Shown: positions 13,068 through 24,742, counted from the first letter of the stretch. The stretch is DNA of 64,000 nt from Craterostigma plantagineum (GCA_027422505.1 JAPQWV010001595.1:1-64000), one strand, 5' to 3'. Notes: generated by a model not told the origin, from the letters alone. Numbers and translations are program-made.

Positions 13068-14619
13068 TGTCATGCGCCCAAATCACTTAGAAATTTTTCG
13101 CGTTCTAAGGACTATGGGCGCAACACGGCGACGACGTGGTATGACCGGACCACGCCGCTAAGCCTAATGCGGAATGACCGTGCGTGAAGGGAAATGAGCC
13201 TCTTTTGCTCGACCCGCGAAATTGAAGCTAATGAGTTGTGTTTTGTTAACCTCGAGTCCACACCAAAGGGAGCGCACTCCCAACCCAATTCCACTATAAA
13301 TCGGGGGCCCCAAGTTATGGGGAAGTACAAGCTAAGTCCTAAGACTATCGTGACTTGTACAAAGACTCGGCACACGTACACACGCACAATGCAAGTAAGC
13401 TAGATTGCTCTACAAGCTAACGCACAAAGACCACTAAGACACCTCTCGAAAACTCCTCTCAAATAAGCCAAGTGAAGACCTATTTATAGAAGAGCCAAAG
13501 AGCTTCAAGTGGGGCAGCCGGCCGAGGTGGCCAATGGGCGCGCTGCGCGCGCCGCGCGGGCTGGCCACTGGCGGGTGCTGGCAGCCTGACCTAGGCAGGT
13601 CAGGGCTGGTCTGATTGTGCTGTTTGTAGCTGGGCAGGGCTGGCTGGGCCTTGCAGACACTCCTCAAGTCTCTGGCCTACAGGTGTGCTTGCTTGGCTGG
13701 CACGGCAAGGCAGGGCAGTGGCTGGCCAAAGGCTGGTGCGCGATGATGGTCTGACGCGCTGACGAGGTTGGCCTGGCACAAGGCAACTCTCGGCCACTGC
13801 TGGATGCTGGCGGGGCATCATGGCCTGACCGGATGCCAAGGCTGGGCAAGGCTGGTCAAAGCTGGCCGGCCACCAAGTTCAAGGCGCCCCTTGAACTTTT
13901 CGCCCATGCGTGAGTCTGCCGCGGAATGATGGCCTGCCGTGGCTGACACGGCCAATCCAAGGCTGCCTCCGCCTGGCCCGATGCATGGCCGCCACGCGGC
14001 CAACGTTCGGCGGCCCAGCCTGGCACACGCGGCCAGGGACAGCGGCGCACCGCGCCACGCTGTCAAGGTCCGGCCGCCATGTCACCAAGGTCTGGCCGCC
14101 ACGTAGGCTGGGACCGCCGGGTCCGGGCGGCTGGCCGCCGCCTGGGCAGTGCTTTCGGCGAGTCTCCAGCGAGCCTAGTGAAGGTAGGCCGCGTGCAGGG
14201 TTGCACGCGCAAGTGCCGCCGCCGCGCGCGCTCTGCGAGCGATAACGCGTGCGCACGCCGAAGGTGCTGCGATTAAGTACATCGTCAACATAAGATAAGT
14301 ATTCTTTTAAGAACTGAAATCAATAGCATGATTGTCCTCGGTGAAGTCGGAGTCCCAGATTTATCTTTGACTAAAATCATTTCGTCGTGCTTCGTTATTT
14401 ATTGGGTCATTACCTTTAAATCGTGTTTTATTATTTATCTGCGCATTTTCCTTTATCACTTCCTCAACTACCAACTTGCGATTGTTCAAAATAAAATTAG
14501 AATTAATATAATTTCGGTACTTAGTGACACAGTCCTTTGGGTTCGATATCCGTACTTACGTACACTATTAATTGTTAGAACGATACGTACACTTGCGTGT
14601 TTACGAATTTTTCGCAACA
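13068..14619 (+). repeat. Gypsy (Athila-type) 5' LTR
   Basis: It starts TGTCATGCGCCC and ends TTCGCAACA (TG...CA), six bases before a tRNA-Asp primer site and upstream of a plus-strand gag. The length, about 1.55 kb, is in the usual Athila range. Its centre (13440-14280) is extremely GC-rich and resembles, in inverted orientation, sequence at 38985-39670. Confidence 0.65.
13440..14280 (-). repeat. GC-rich inverted LTR-promoter-like module
   Basis: Read on the minus strand it runs from GGCC/GCCAGC-rich sequence through GCGCAGCGCGCC and ATTGGCCACC to a TATA-like CTATAAATAGG and a short downstream leader. The same order appears on the plus strand at about 39330-39660. It probably derives from the U3 promoter of another LTR family. 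Long ORFs here are artefacts of GC richness. Confidence 0.55.
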
Positions 14620-14624
14620 AGTTT

Positions 14625-14643
14625 TGGGCGCCGTTGCCGGGGA
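14625..14643 (+). other. Primer-binding site (tRNA-Asp)
   Basis: It reads TGGGCGCCGTTGCCGGGGA, complementary to the 3' end of tRNA-Asp apart from one extra G. This primer is characteristic of Athila-like and related gypsy elements. Confidence 0.75.
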
Positions 14644-14693
14644 CTGTGATTTTTACTAATATCGATACCGAATAATTCTAGTCTTACTTTGAA

Positions 14694-14694
14694 C

Positions 14695-14730
<36 letters not shown>

Positions 14731-14847
14731 TATTATTACTACTACTATTATTTTTATTATTACTACTATTATTATTTTTATTATTAATATTATTATTACT
14801 ATATATTATTATTATTATTATTATTATTCTTATTATTATTATTATTA
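14694..14847. repeat. (TTA)n microsatellite
   Basis: About 150 bp of TTA/ATT repeats with a few interruptions, between the primer site and gag. Confidence 0.95.
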
Positions 14848-14871
14848 GCGCATTAAGGTGTTTAACGATTT

Positions 14872-15605
14872 ATGCGAAAGTTTGGGAGCGCTAACTTACT
14901 TCCTTTAAATTCGGAGATCGAGCGAGCTTGTCGAGAAAATCGAAAAAAGAAGAAGCAAGCAGTCAACCAAACACAAACAGCCATGGCTGATAACGAAAAC
15001 AATAACGGAGATAACGAGAATCATGTGCCGCTCGGCGAATATGCAACTCCCTTTGTTGGTACTCAATCTTCTATTAGACGACCAGCGCTTCCTCCGAATA
15101 ACTTTGAGCTTAAGCCGATAACATTTCAAATGATTCAACAAATTCCATTTTATGGATTACCAAGCGAAGATCCAAACGCCCATATCGACAACTTCTTGGA
15201 AATCTGTGATATGATCAAATATAATGGAGTTTCTGATGACGCGTTACGGCTGCGACTGTTCCCATTCACGCTACATGATAAAGGTAAGGCATGGCTGAAT
15301 TCTCTTCCAACCAAAATATTACAATATGGGACATGCTCGCTAGTAAATTCCTTGCCCGATTCTTTCCACCTGCGAAGAAACAACAGATACTCAAGGAGAT
15401 CACTCACTTTACTCTAATCGATGGCGAGTCACTATATGAATCCTGGGATAGATTTAAGGAGCTGATGAGGAAGTGTCCGCACCACGGTATACCTAAATCG
15501 CAACAAGTCTTGAGCTTCTACAACGCTATAGGTGGTGCTGAAAGAGCCGTCATCGACGCTTCTGCTGGAGGGACAATCATGAAGAAGACCGCTGATCGTA
15601 CATGA
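14872..15605 (+). pseudogene. Ty3/gypsy (Athila-type) gag, truncated
   Basis: The reading frame contains the conserved plant gypsy Gag core: NNFELKPITFQM, then GLPSEDPNAHIDNFLEICD, then RLRLFPFTLHDKGKAWLNSL. A frameshift near 15320 moves the continuation (KFLARFFPPAKK, GESLYESWDRFKEL, KCPHHGIP) to another frame. The likely initiator is the ATG near 14982 (MADNENNN). An upstream in-frame ATG at 14872 adds a basic leader. Only the Retrotrans_gag half is present. There is no zinc knuckle or pol; the sequence breaks off at 15605, just before a CACTA end. The gene follows the tRNA-Asp primer site by about 340 bp. Gag would form the particle; this copy cannot make a full protein. Confidence 0.82.
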
Positions 15606-15622
15606 TAGTAAATTGGTCACGG

Positions 15623-15860
15623 CACTATATGCGACGGTTTGTGAAAATTGACGCCTAAAGGGAGTTGATGAAGATTTTTTATTTATTAAAGTTACGCGAT
15701 GGTTGTTTTCTATCAATCGTTGTGTATTGATATCCGCACTGTTAAGCATCGGTTGTCGCTACAAACCGTCGCATAATATATCACTTTCCGCGACGGTTGT
15801 TACTCATAAACCGTCACGTAAGCTTTATGCGAAGGTTACGGGGATAGCAACAGTCTTGCA
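15623..15860 (+). mobile_element. CACTA (En/Spm) terminal fragment
   Basis: A CACTA terminus at 15623 is followed by subterminal repeats of GCGACGGTT in both orientations (about 15630, 15694, 15745-15775, 15788-15815 and 15828). Opposed copies such as CGGTTGTCGC and AAACCGTCGCA are typical of CACTA ends, where the transposase binds. The opposite end was not found. Confidence 0.55.
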
Positions 15861-16620
15861 TAATGTTAACTTAATCGCCCCCTTCTTCCTCACTTTATTA
15901 TTTTATCATTCACAAAAAAACAAACCACGACGCGGCAAAAGCGAGAGACCCTGAGCGGTTCTGGCGACTCCAATAGATCTCCTAGCTGCTTCGACGCGGC
16001 AGCTTTTTTGGCCGACGATTGTTTCTATTCCCGGCGCTCGCTCGAATAGGTATATAATACTCATGCAACTCTTGATTTTACTTCCTTTATACAAATGCTA
16101 CGACCTCACCCCTAGTTATTCTAGTTCCACCTCCTTAACTTGTGGGTAGAGTTAAGCCACGCATCACTAGTCTAAACTATTCCTAATAATATCTTGGTTC
16201 TATAATGTTCTATAAAGTTCTATGATATCTCTATTCCATGAGGTTCTAGATATTTGGCTAATATATCTCCAAAGTCACTACTAAATTCATATGTTAATAG
16301 TCCAAATCAAGTTTATATATTTTTAACAAAATTGTCATAGTCCACAGTCTCGATGATAGCAACGAACTCTACCTCCAAATGCTCGAGGAGTCCACGGGCT
16401 TAAACGAAGACCGTGATTCTCCACGGACAAGTGCACATCATGTCCACGGCCATGAATGGGGAAAGAAAATGAAAAAATTTTCCAAAACTGCCGTTTTCCC
16501 GCTGAAATAGAACCGACTCTCACCACTGTAACCGCCCCTATACGATTCCCAGTGGTTAGGCGCTCCCTCCAAACCAAGAACCGTCGGTATATAAACCATG
16601 AGCTAGTCTAAATTTAATAA
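15861..16620. other. No gene recognised
   Basis: No conserved motif was seen. The 80-aa minus-strand ORF at 16335-16577 has no family resemblance that I can name. Confidence 0.4.
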
Positions 16621-16815
16621 TGGACCGTTTGGATTCCAGTTTTGATTTGAAATTCGAGTTTCTCTCAATTCTTCCGTTTGGCAATCGGGCGGATTTGAAT
16701 TTCTATTTCATCTAATCCGAGGTTAAATCTAAATGCTTATTATTTGTCGTATTTGAAATGCCATGTCAAATAATCCGTTTGAAATCCAATGTTGAGCGTA
16801 ATGTGTCTTTCGTAA

Positions 16816-16897
16816 ATAATAATAATAGTAATAATAATAACAACAACAACAACAACAATATAATAATAATAATAATGTTAATAATAATAATTATAAC
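16816..16897. repeat. (AAT)n/(AAC)n microsatellite
   Basis: Runs of AAT and AAC triplets. Confidence 0.9.
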
Positions 16898-17055
16898 AAT
16901 TAGTGGACAATGAGTCAAGCAAACTCGCGAGCTCGAGCTCACTCATGGGCGCTCGAAGCCGGCTCCCGAGCTTGTTATGCTTGATATTTATTATTTTATT
17001 TTCTTTTTGTACTTTTAAAATTTTTAAGAAAAAGATAGAAGTCAAGTTCGACGAG

Positions 17056-17627
17056 TGTGAAATTTGGTTATTTTGCCTTACTGGGCCTTATTGGGGGCAG
17101 CCCACATAGGAGGAGAGTTGATCATATAAGATACGAGCTTCCATCCTAAAACCAATTGGTGATAGGTGGAGTGGCATCATCTACTTATATACCGATCAAA
17201 CTCTCATCAATTATCCGATGTGGTACACATATGACTTATTTACGGTTTCCTATTTTAATACTTCCCCCTCACATGTGAACCACATTTATTTTTTAATTGG
17301 TCAGGAACGCCATTTCTTTTCGAAACCCGCCATATATTTATTTATTTTTTTTTTAATTTGAGACGGATGAGGAACGCCACTCATTTCGAACCCCACGGGC
17401 CACAAGGACATTCAGCTCTGATACCATGTAAAATTTGTTATTGGGCCTTACTAGGCTTTATTGGGCTGGCCCACATAGGAGGAGAGTTGATCATATAAGA
17501 TATGAGTTTCCATCCTAAAATCAATTGGTGATAGGTGGAGTGGTCTCAGCTACTTATATACCGATCAAACTCTCCTCAATTATCTGATGTGGGACACATG
17601 TGACTTATTAGGGTTTTCTATTTAACA
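17056..17627 (-). mobile_element. Complete TRIM retrotransposon
   Basis: Two direct repeats (left LTR 17056-17260, right LTR 17427-17627, about 200 bp each) flank an internal region of about 166 bp with no coding capacity. On the minus strand the right LTR is 5' and ends ...TTTTACA, directly followed by the primer site TGGTATCAGAGC (17426-17415). A purine tract GAGGGGGAAG (17270-17261) precedes the left (3') LTR. The element is flanked by the 5-bp target duplication ACGAG (17051-17055 and 17628-17632). These are all the cis elements of a terminal-repeat retrotransposon in miniature, mobilised in trans. Confidence 0.95.
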
Positions 17628-17706
17628 ACGAGCTTCATTTTGAAATCCGAAATATCCTGAATTCCTACTCGAGCTTCATTTGAAATACGAAATATCCTGA
17701 ATTCCT
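17628..17706. repeat. Short tandem duplication (2 x about 39 bp)
   Basis: The unit GAGCTTCATTTTGAAATCCG...CTGAATTCCTA occurs twice in succession next to the TRIM target site. Confidence 0.8.
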
Positions 17707-17899
17707 AATGTTTGCCAGGGGTTTGGATTTGAAATTTAAATTTTAAAATTCATAATTTTAAATCATTCGATTTCGTTCAAATACACGAATCCAGACGCAC
17801 TTCAAGTGACTGAGTATTGAAAACCATCGAAATTTACTTCCCTTTAGAATGCATACCAACAAATTAGGCTATAACCTCATTCATTTCAAAACAACACAA

Positions 17900-18490
17900 A
17901 ATATACCCTTTTGGAATCGTCGATCGTTGTCCCACATGCCATGCTAATATAAGAATTGAAGTGGTCCCACGCTAACGTTGCACGGCTTACTGTCACAGAA
18001 CATCTTATCTAGCAAATTCACTTGTGAAACAAAGATAATTCACTTTCTCTCGATTTTCATTCATTCTTGCAAGCTCGTCCACAGTTCTCCCATTTTACAG
18101 GCCGAAAGTTAGCAACCACTTAAAGTAAGTAACGCTTCCCTTTGTGTAGTAATTATGTATTGCCGATTGCCCAAAGTCGACGACGTAAACATAATTAGTT
18201 GTAATCTTGCGCTAACATCGAGTGTTAGCTTCTTGTCTGAACGCTATATGGCTTCCCTCATCATCTCACGCTAGCTAGTTCTTGATTTTCTTTTTTGGAT
18301 ATTTATGCTTATGGAACTCGAATTGCTCTATCCTAGATTCACTTCCCCGTTTCAATTCCGAGTGCAAAATCAATGATGTATTGGTTCGTGTCTGAAAAAA
18401 AAAAAAGTCATAATGAACATCATTGATTCAAATTTGCTCATATCTGCTGGCTTGCTGTCAATTTTTAGGTTATCCACTTGAGAAAATAAA
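17900..18490 (+). promoter_or_regulatory. Probable promoter, 5' UTR and leader intron of violaxanthin de-epoxidase
   Basis: This stretch precedes the start codon. A CT-rich leader (about 18040-18070) is followed by a possible 5'-UTR intron with donor AAGTAAGT near 18125 and acceptor TTTTTAG near 18468. The assignment is by position and splice-like motifs only. Confidence 0.4.
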
Positions 18491-21034
18491 TGGCTTTTAC
18501 GCCATTCTCAGGAGCTTTCTCTAATGGCGAAACCATTATTCACTTACCTAGAAACAAATCGAAATTATACGATCGTCGTCGAGCGTACAACGAATTCCAA
18601 CTGGTGAGCTTGCGTGCGCTGGTACTAAATTGAACTATAACCGCCTTCTTAGTAAAAATTCGACGGGACTGAAGCTTCTTCGAATAGGGCTTCTTGCCCG
18701 TTGTAGTAAGTCGTCTTTTGCCACGCGTCGTGGAATAAACAACGTTATATCGGAGGTGTGTGGCTTTATTAGCCGAACCTTATTATTTTCTTCTCCGCGT
18801 CTTTCTATTTGGAACAAAAATTAATTTTTGTTAGGTCAAAAAGAAAATTGATGTTTTTTTCGAGCGGTGGGCTATGCGAACGGTGCGGCGATCTTAGTGG
18901 CGCTAACGCTAATGCTAACAACTCCGCAAGCCGACGCCGTCGATGCGTTGAAGACTTGCACTTGCTTGCTCAAGGAGTGCAGGTAAGATTTTCGGTACGT
19001 TTCTATTCTAACGTGCTCGCTTCGAACTTCTCTCTAACATGCATACATATGTGGTTATGAAATGTTCCTCTTTTTTTTTTTTTTTTGTATAGGTTAGAGC
19101 TCGCCAAGTGCATCGCCAATCCTTCGTGTGCTGCAAATATCGCATGCCTTCAAACGTGCAATAACAGGCCCGACGAAACTGAATGTCAGGTACATGACAT
19201 ATCGCAAAGCTCGTATCTTTATGAATAGAAAATTGAAATATGATACGCTTCGTTCAAGTTTGACTTTTATGTGAAATGGTCGTTCTATGTGGTATCATTG
19301 CCCGGGCAAAGAGTCTTTTGTAAGAATCACCAGTCATCACCACCCATTAAATGAAAATTACAATTTTAATGATAGATAATAAAGAAATCGGCCTCCACAA
19401 GGAATGAGATGGAAATATAATATAATGAACTCCCTTCAAGCCTATAGCGAAGTGGTCATTCAAGGGTATCTATAACATGTCAGATGGTTATTATTGGTTG
19501 GTTTAACCGCAGTTCATCTTTTGGTTGTTAAGGGCTTGCTGATTTTTTCTATATTATTGCTCGGGGATCAAATGCCAGATAAAATGCGGAGATTTGTTCG
19601 AGAATAGCGTAGTGGACGAGTTCAACGATTGCGCGGTGTCGCGCAAGAAGTGCGTGCCGCGTAAATCAGACGTCGGGGAGTTCCGGTGCCCGATCCCGCA
19701 GTTTTGGTGAAGAGCTTCGACGTGAACGATTTCAACGGAAAATGGTACATAACTAGTGGTTTGAATCCTACGTTCGATACCTTCGACTGCCAACTCCACG
19801 AGTTCCACACGGAGTCGAATAGGCTCGTAGCTAATATTACGTGGCGGATAAGGACACCCGATACCGGGTTTTTCACCCGATCCACCATGCAACGGTTCGT
19901 TCAGGATCCAAAGTATCCCGGCATACTTTACAATCACGACAATGAGTTTCTTCACTACCAAGACGACTGGTATATCTCTTGTAACTAGTTTTTTTGTTAT
20001 CGTATTATTCATTTTAACTTTAGCTCGAAGGGAGTGTATATTTCGATACCATCCCCTCCTTATCTTTCTTTTCTAAACATAGATGTAGTCCACACTGGTT
20101 AGCTGCATTGTTACAGTAGGTGGAATTTCTAACCCTTAGGTCAGGGGTTCAATTCTCATGACTCTACCGTGGTGAGTAAATTTAGGAAGTTTATCTGTCC
20201 CTGAGCATTAGTCCTACTCCTCGGAGTGTGGCATTAGCCCATAGCCGATTGTGAGTGGGATGGCTCAGGTCGTAAAAAAAGAACTTAAACGTACATTTTT
20301 CCCGTAATGGATGGTCTGGGTATTCGCACGCATGGCCTCTTGAACTCCAATATCATATTAATGTCCACTAGGAAGAGCGGTCCATCTAGCACGGGAAAAT
20401 CTACATGGACGTTGAGAATAGATTTCAACGTCCAAGTTGATATTCAACTTCCAATTATCTTTTTTGCATTCCACAATCGAGGTGATTTAATTCGAGCGCT
20501 CCCCAACACACGGTGGCGGAAATTTGTATATAGGTACATACTATCTTCGCAGGTGAAGGGCAAAGCGGACGACTACATATTCGTATACTACAGAGGGCGG
20601 AACGACGCATGGGACGGCTACGGCGGGGCGGTTGTCTACACGAGGAGCCCGACCCTGCCCGAGAGCATAGTGCCTGAGCTTAGGAGAGCGGCCATGAACG
20701 TGGGACGGATTTCGATCAGTTCATCGCGACGGACAACACTTGCGGGCCCGAGCCGCCCCTCGTGGAGAGGATAGAGAGGACCGTGGAAGAAGGGGAAGAG
20801 ATCATAGCCAAGGAAGTCGAAGAGATCGAACAGAGAGTGGAGAAGGTGAAGAACGAAGAGGTGACTCTGTTTCAGAGGCTTGCCGAGGGCTTTAAGGAGC
20901 TGATGGAGGACAAGGATTACTTCTTGAATGAGCTCAGCAAAGAGGAAATGGAGGTTTTGAATGGACTCGAGATGGAAGCTGCTGAAGTTGAGAAGCTCTT
21001 TGGTAGGGCACTGCCTTTGAGAAAGCTCAGGTGA
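18491..21034 (+). CDS. VDE1: Violaxanthin de-epoxidase, chloroplast (contains frame breaks)
   Basis: This enzyme converts violaxanthin to antheraxanthin and zeaxanthin in the thylakoid lumen with ascorbate, driving non-photochemical quenching. Probable exons are 18491-18982 (transit peptide [10 protein letters not shown]..., lumen-targeting hydrophobic stretch [10 protein letters not shown], then [16 protein letters not shown]), 19093-19189 (Cys-rich: [17 protein letters not shown]), 19579 to about 19988 (end of the Cys-rich domain, then the lipocalin domain with [16 protein letters not shown]) and 20553-21034 (end of the lipocalin, [18 protein letters not shown], then the Glu-rich C-terminal coiled coil ending ALPLRKLR). 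The splice junctions GCAG/GTAAGA-TAG/GTTAG and CAG/GTACAT-CCAG/ATAAAA keep phase. Frame breaks occur in the transit region (about 18630 and 18870), in exon 3 near 19683 (GEF|PVPDP needs one more C) and in exon 4 near 20710 (VGR|DFDQF needs one more G). The intron 3 donor is uncertain. Because the rest is so well conserved, sequencing indels are as likely as pseudogenisation. Confidence 0.9.
20082..20281 (+). mobile_element. tRNA-derived SINE in VDE intron 3
   Basis: It has a pol III box A-like TGGTTAGCTGC (20096) and box B-like GGGTTCAATTCTC (20145), 40-odd bp apart. A tRNA-unrelated body follows, ending in an A-rich tail (20271-20280). It lies in the intron between exons 3 and 4. Target duplications are not clear. 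Confidence 0.65.
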
Positions 21035-21816
21035 TTGATTACAGTAAGTAGCATCTTGTACAATGTGTTTGTTACATCTCTTTCTTTTGGATAAATATCT
21101 ATCATGCAAACAAGTACCATTTTCCACTGGGCCTTTTAGCTTCTCACCAACTTTAAGCTACATCACATCATCCATCGAACATCAAAATAGATATCTAACA
21201 AGAGAGAAGCCATGGACCAAAATCAGCATTCAAAAACACCAAACTGCGCAAACAAAACCAACATAGTAGCCTGTATATACTAAGATATCTTCCACTGGAA
21301 ATGGAAGAGAAACTGAATTACCAGTGACGTTGGAATAGGACAACATTGTCTTAACGGTATCACTTTCATGGAAAGCAAGAGGAGAGTAATGTCCTGTCCT
21401 GCAACAAAGTGAATTTCCAAATAAAGAAAGAACCTTACTTTGTATACATAGTATATCGATAAGTTCATGCACTTAATAGCCTACATTGAATGTTGTAATA
21501 AAAAAGGAACCCTGTTATGATCAGACAGTAACGTAAACAGAATTTGAAAACAAGCATGGACTTGAAAATATTCTTGACGAAAAGGATACATTGGAGGATA
21601 CAGATGGTTGGTAAGGTGCTAAGACCTTCAATGATGATCATCGTCTGCCGCCGTCAACACAAAGAGAACACATAAACAAGAATGCTCACTCACTACAGAT
21701 GAATTATATAAAAGACAAACAAAACCTGGACGAAAGAACTCGAACCTCGGGAAAAAAATTGTAGTAGCCAAATGGGGAACTCCCAATACAGAGAGCACAC
21801 ATATGTATAAGCCGGG
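21035..21816. other. Convergent intergenic region
   Basis: This is the 3' flank of both host genes. AT-rich sequence here likely holds both polyadenylation regions. No other gene was seen. Confidence 0.5.
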
Positions 21817-24742
21817 CTATTCTAAGTCTTCATAGGCGTTGTCAGAGTCTGCAGTAGGGTCGTATCTGTCCTCAAACTTGTAGGGTTCTTGACGATGGGA
21901 GCTGCTGCTATGACTACTGTTCGATGATTTGCTCTTCCTTCTATTTCTATCACGTTTATATTCTCGATGGTCAGTGTAACTCTCTCTCTTCCTATGAGTA
22001 ACACTGTCCTCATCATCGTCAATGTATCTTCTGTTACCACTGTGCTGACGCCTATGTTCATCTCCATCTCTTAATCTTCTTACGGGCGATTCTCTTGTCC
22101 TTTGTGTGAGATTTTTGTTTTGAACCTTCTGTATAGGACTCAACGCGGTGAACCTCTCTATCACCAATCTGTTCTCTTTTGACATTTCGGCTTGAATCAT
22201 GAAGAATGGACGGGCCTTTTCTGGGATAGTGAGGCTGATTTGTATTTTGAGGAACTAAAGAAGCTTCTTCTGTTTTCTCAACATTACTACTTACTCCACC
22301 ACCAGCTACCTTAATTGCTTCCATGTATTCCTCTATAATGTCCCTTGTTACCTGTTAGGTGCAGAATTGAATATTTAATGGCAATGTTTTTGCTCAAGAT
22401 CTTACAAGAATCATTAACCACCCACAGTCATGTAATATGGAAAAGGGGAAAAAAAGCTATTACCAACCAAACTCCACCGATAATATAATCAAAGAAAGCA
22501 ATAGTAGTTACTCAAGAAAGGCGTAATGCCAAATTATGAGGTTAGTGAAATATAGAAGCTTGATCTAAACTAGTAGACAGCTGCAGGTGTGCTATGTCAT
22601 ATTTTCCATTTCCCCATGTAATGCTCGAAAATACTAAAACAACTGCAACAAGGGAGTTTTTACTTAACTATATAAAACTTATAACACATAGTTTTATATC
22701 TATAGAGGTCGAAGGATATGCTCATGATTTCAAAGCCTGCCTAAGCGATCCATATAAGGTACAAAGTCCAACAATGAAAAGATGAAAAGAAAAGAGATGT
22801 AATACGGAAAAATGAGTAAAATGGAAATATACGGTGACTTACCTCAAAAGGATTTCGCTTCGACTTCTTTCCACGGTAAGACATCCTCCGACGTTTGTAA
22901 TCTCGTTCCTCGGCCAATAATTCCTCCCTTGTCTTTGTTTTCCCATTATCCTAAATAATTGGAAAAAAAAAATTAATTAGATACTGCCAGAAATACTAAT
23001 TGGAAAAAGGTTCAACGTAGTAATATCTATCGTCGACGTAAATACCGTTTCGTTGAGCCTTTGCCAGAGAAGCCCATCGTGTTCAATTACAGGTTTGTAG
23101 TCGGGTCGTCGTTTTCGCTCCTCTTCAGCCATTTTCGACACGTGTTCATGTTCCATATAACTACGCATTGTTTCCAAGAAGAGATAGATGATAAATTTTA
23201 TAAGTGAAAGGGCAAAGGCAAAGACATAGTCCTTCCTACTAAAGCAAGAACTTTCCAAGCAATATTTGCAGTGAGAAGATCTTTTATTTGAACTTTATGT
23301 GCTTCAAGAAAATAAAATAGACCTCTTAATAACGCATTTAGAACACACAGCAGAGTATCAAAAACACGATTACATCACCTGTTGATATTAGACCAAAGAT
23401 TTTAAACTGTACCGTTGACATCTAGTGAGAAGCTGTGAACGACGTACTGCCTTTATATGTTCTTCTATAACTGCTCTCTCCTGCAACTTGGCAAACAGCT
23501 TCTTCTACTTGCGAGAAGGAAACCTATATTATCCTCAATCGTTTCACCTTTACTGCACTCTTCTTCTGCATCTTTCCCAACCTCACTAATCGAAATAGCA
23601 CTCTTAATATGTTCATTAAATTCACTGCCCATAATCTCACTCGAATCCTCACATTTTCTATCTAATATAGGAAACAAACAACCTTGCGAAGCAGACTCTA
23701 AGACACACTCTCTTATAATATCGATTGCAAAAGATCTTCCATTAACCTCACCGTACAACACAGCCAACTGCAAACCCAACCATGTCAACACTTCTCCTAA
23801 AAGGGGAAACTCACAGCTAGGATTCAGCTGAACTCTCACATCTTCCTTACTCATCATCAGACCGAGCGCATACCTGACGATTGCCTTCAAGCACAAACCG
23901 ACCAATGCCGTGATGCTATCAGCCACTGCAAAATCGACCGCTATCCCATATTTCAGCGACCTCCCAACGATCCATTCACGCAAGAACGACAGCCCAGAGT
24001 GCCTCAGACTCGTAAAAGCACGCAAAACAGAGTACGAGGAAGAAATTGGGGCATGATGGCCGCCGTAGCCCCATGAATCTAACTCCTGGCGTAAGAACCA
24101 AATTTCCGACGGAAGAAAGAGGTTTGGGAAATAAGGGTAGTGATTTTGTCAGGGGATTTTGTTGGATTGAGGCATTATCGCACTCATTGAGCAGCGCCGG
24201 GGGTAGTGCGAGGTTTAGGGTGGGCGATTTGACTGTAACGTGACGGCGGAGGGGCAATTTTGGTAGAAGAAGTTGCTGGTGGTGGGGTTAATTTGAGGAA
24301 TTTCGACGGCGGAGTGGCAGTTAAGGTAGTGCGAGAAGACGGAGGGGGGCGGGATGAGGTGGCTGGGATCGTGGAGGCAGGGTAGGGCGGTGGGTGGTTT
24401 GGTGTGGGCGGTGGTTAGGGTGGTGGGCAGTGAGTCGAGTGCGGCGGTGGTCAGCTCGAGGAGGGAGGTGAGATGGTCGAGGGCGGCGGAGAGGGTCGGA
24501 GATGGCAGGGATTGATTGCCGATGGGTTGTGGCGGCGGAGGTGGTAAGTTCATCGTGGTGATGGGCTGCGGCGTCGTAGAAGGAGGAAGGTTGTTCGTGG
24601 CGGCGGAAGGCGGCGGAGGAAACGGGGGGTGAGGTGGTAGTTTGACTGCTGTGAGGGTGTGAAGCGGCGGAGGTGGAGGTGGGATGACCGTTTTGGTGGT
24701 GGTGGTGGTGGCGAGCGGCGGCGGAGGTGGTAGGTTGTCCAT
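21817..24742 (-). CDS. SNRNP48: U11/U12 snRNP 48 kDa protein (U11-48K), with frame breaks
   Basis: This is a nuclear protein of the minor spliceosome. In this family the CHHC zinc finger binds the 5' splice site end of U12-type introns. The start ATG (24742) has context GCCATGG. The N-terminus is Pro-rich. The CHHC finger follows at about 24395-24320 (CLHDPSHLIPPPSVFSHYLNC: one Cys, two His, last Cys). A helical middle part contains LSFLREWIVGRSLKYGIAVD and LQERAVIEEHIKAVRRSQ. Further exons are near 23160-23046 (RRPDYKPVIEHDGLLWQRL), 22950-22843 (REELLAEE.., RRRMSYRGKKSKRNPFE) and 22351-21817 (IIEEYMEAI, then an Arg/Ser/Glu-rich tail ending YEDLE). Donors and acceptors are clean at 22950, 22843, 22351 and 23046. 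Frame breaks lie near 24215-24030, 23480 and 22120. Exon borders around 23400-23160 are unresolved. Confidence 0.82.

Noticed and set aside
13600..14276. Several long overlapping ORFs on both strands (up to 125 codons)
   Set aside because: They lie in GC-rich LTR sequence where stop codons are rare, overlap in all frames and show no protein motif.
20636..21127. 163-codon minus-strand ORF
   Set aside because: It is the antisense shadow of VDE exon 4.
23457..23831. Plus-strand 124-codon ORF
   Set aside because: It is antisense to a conserved exon of the U11-48K gene.
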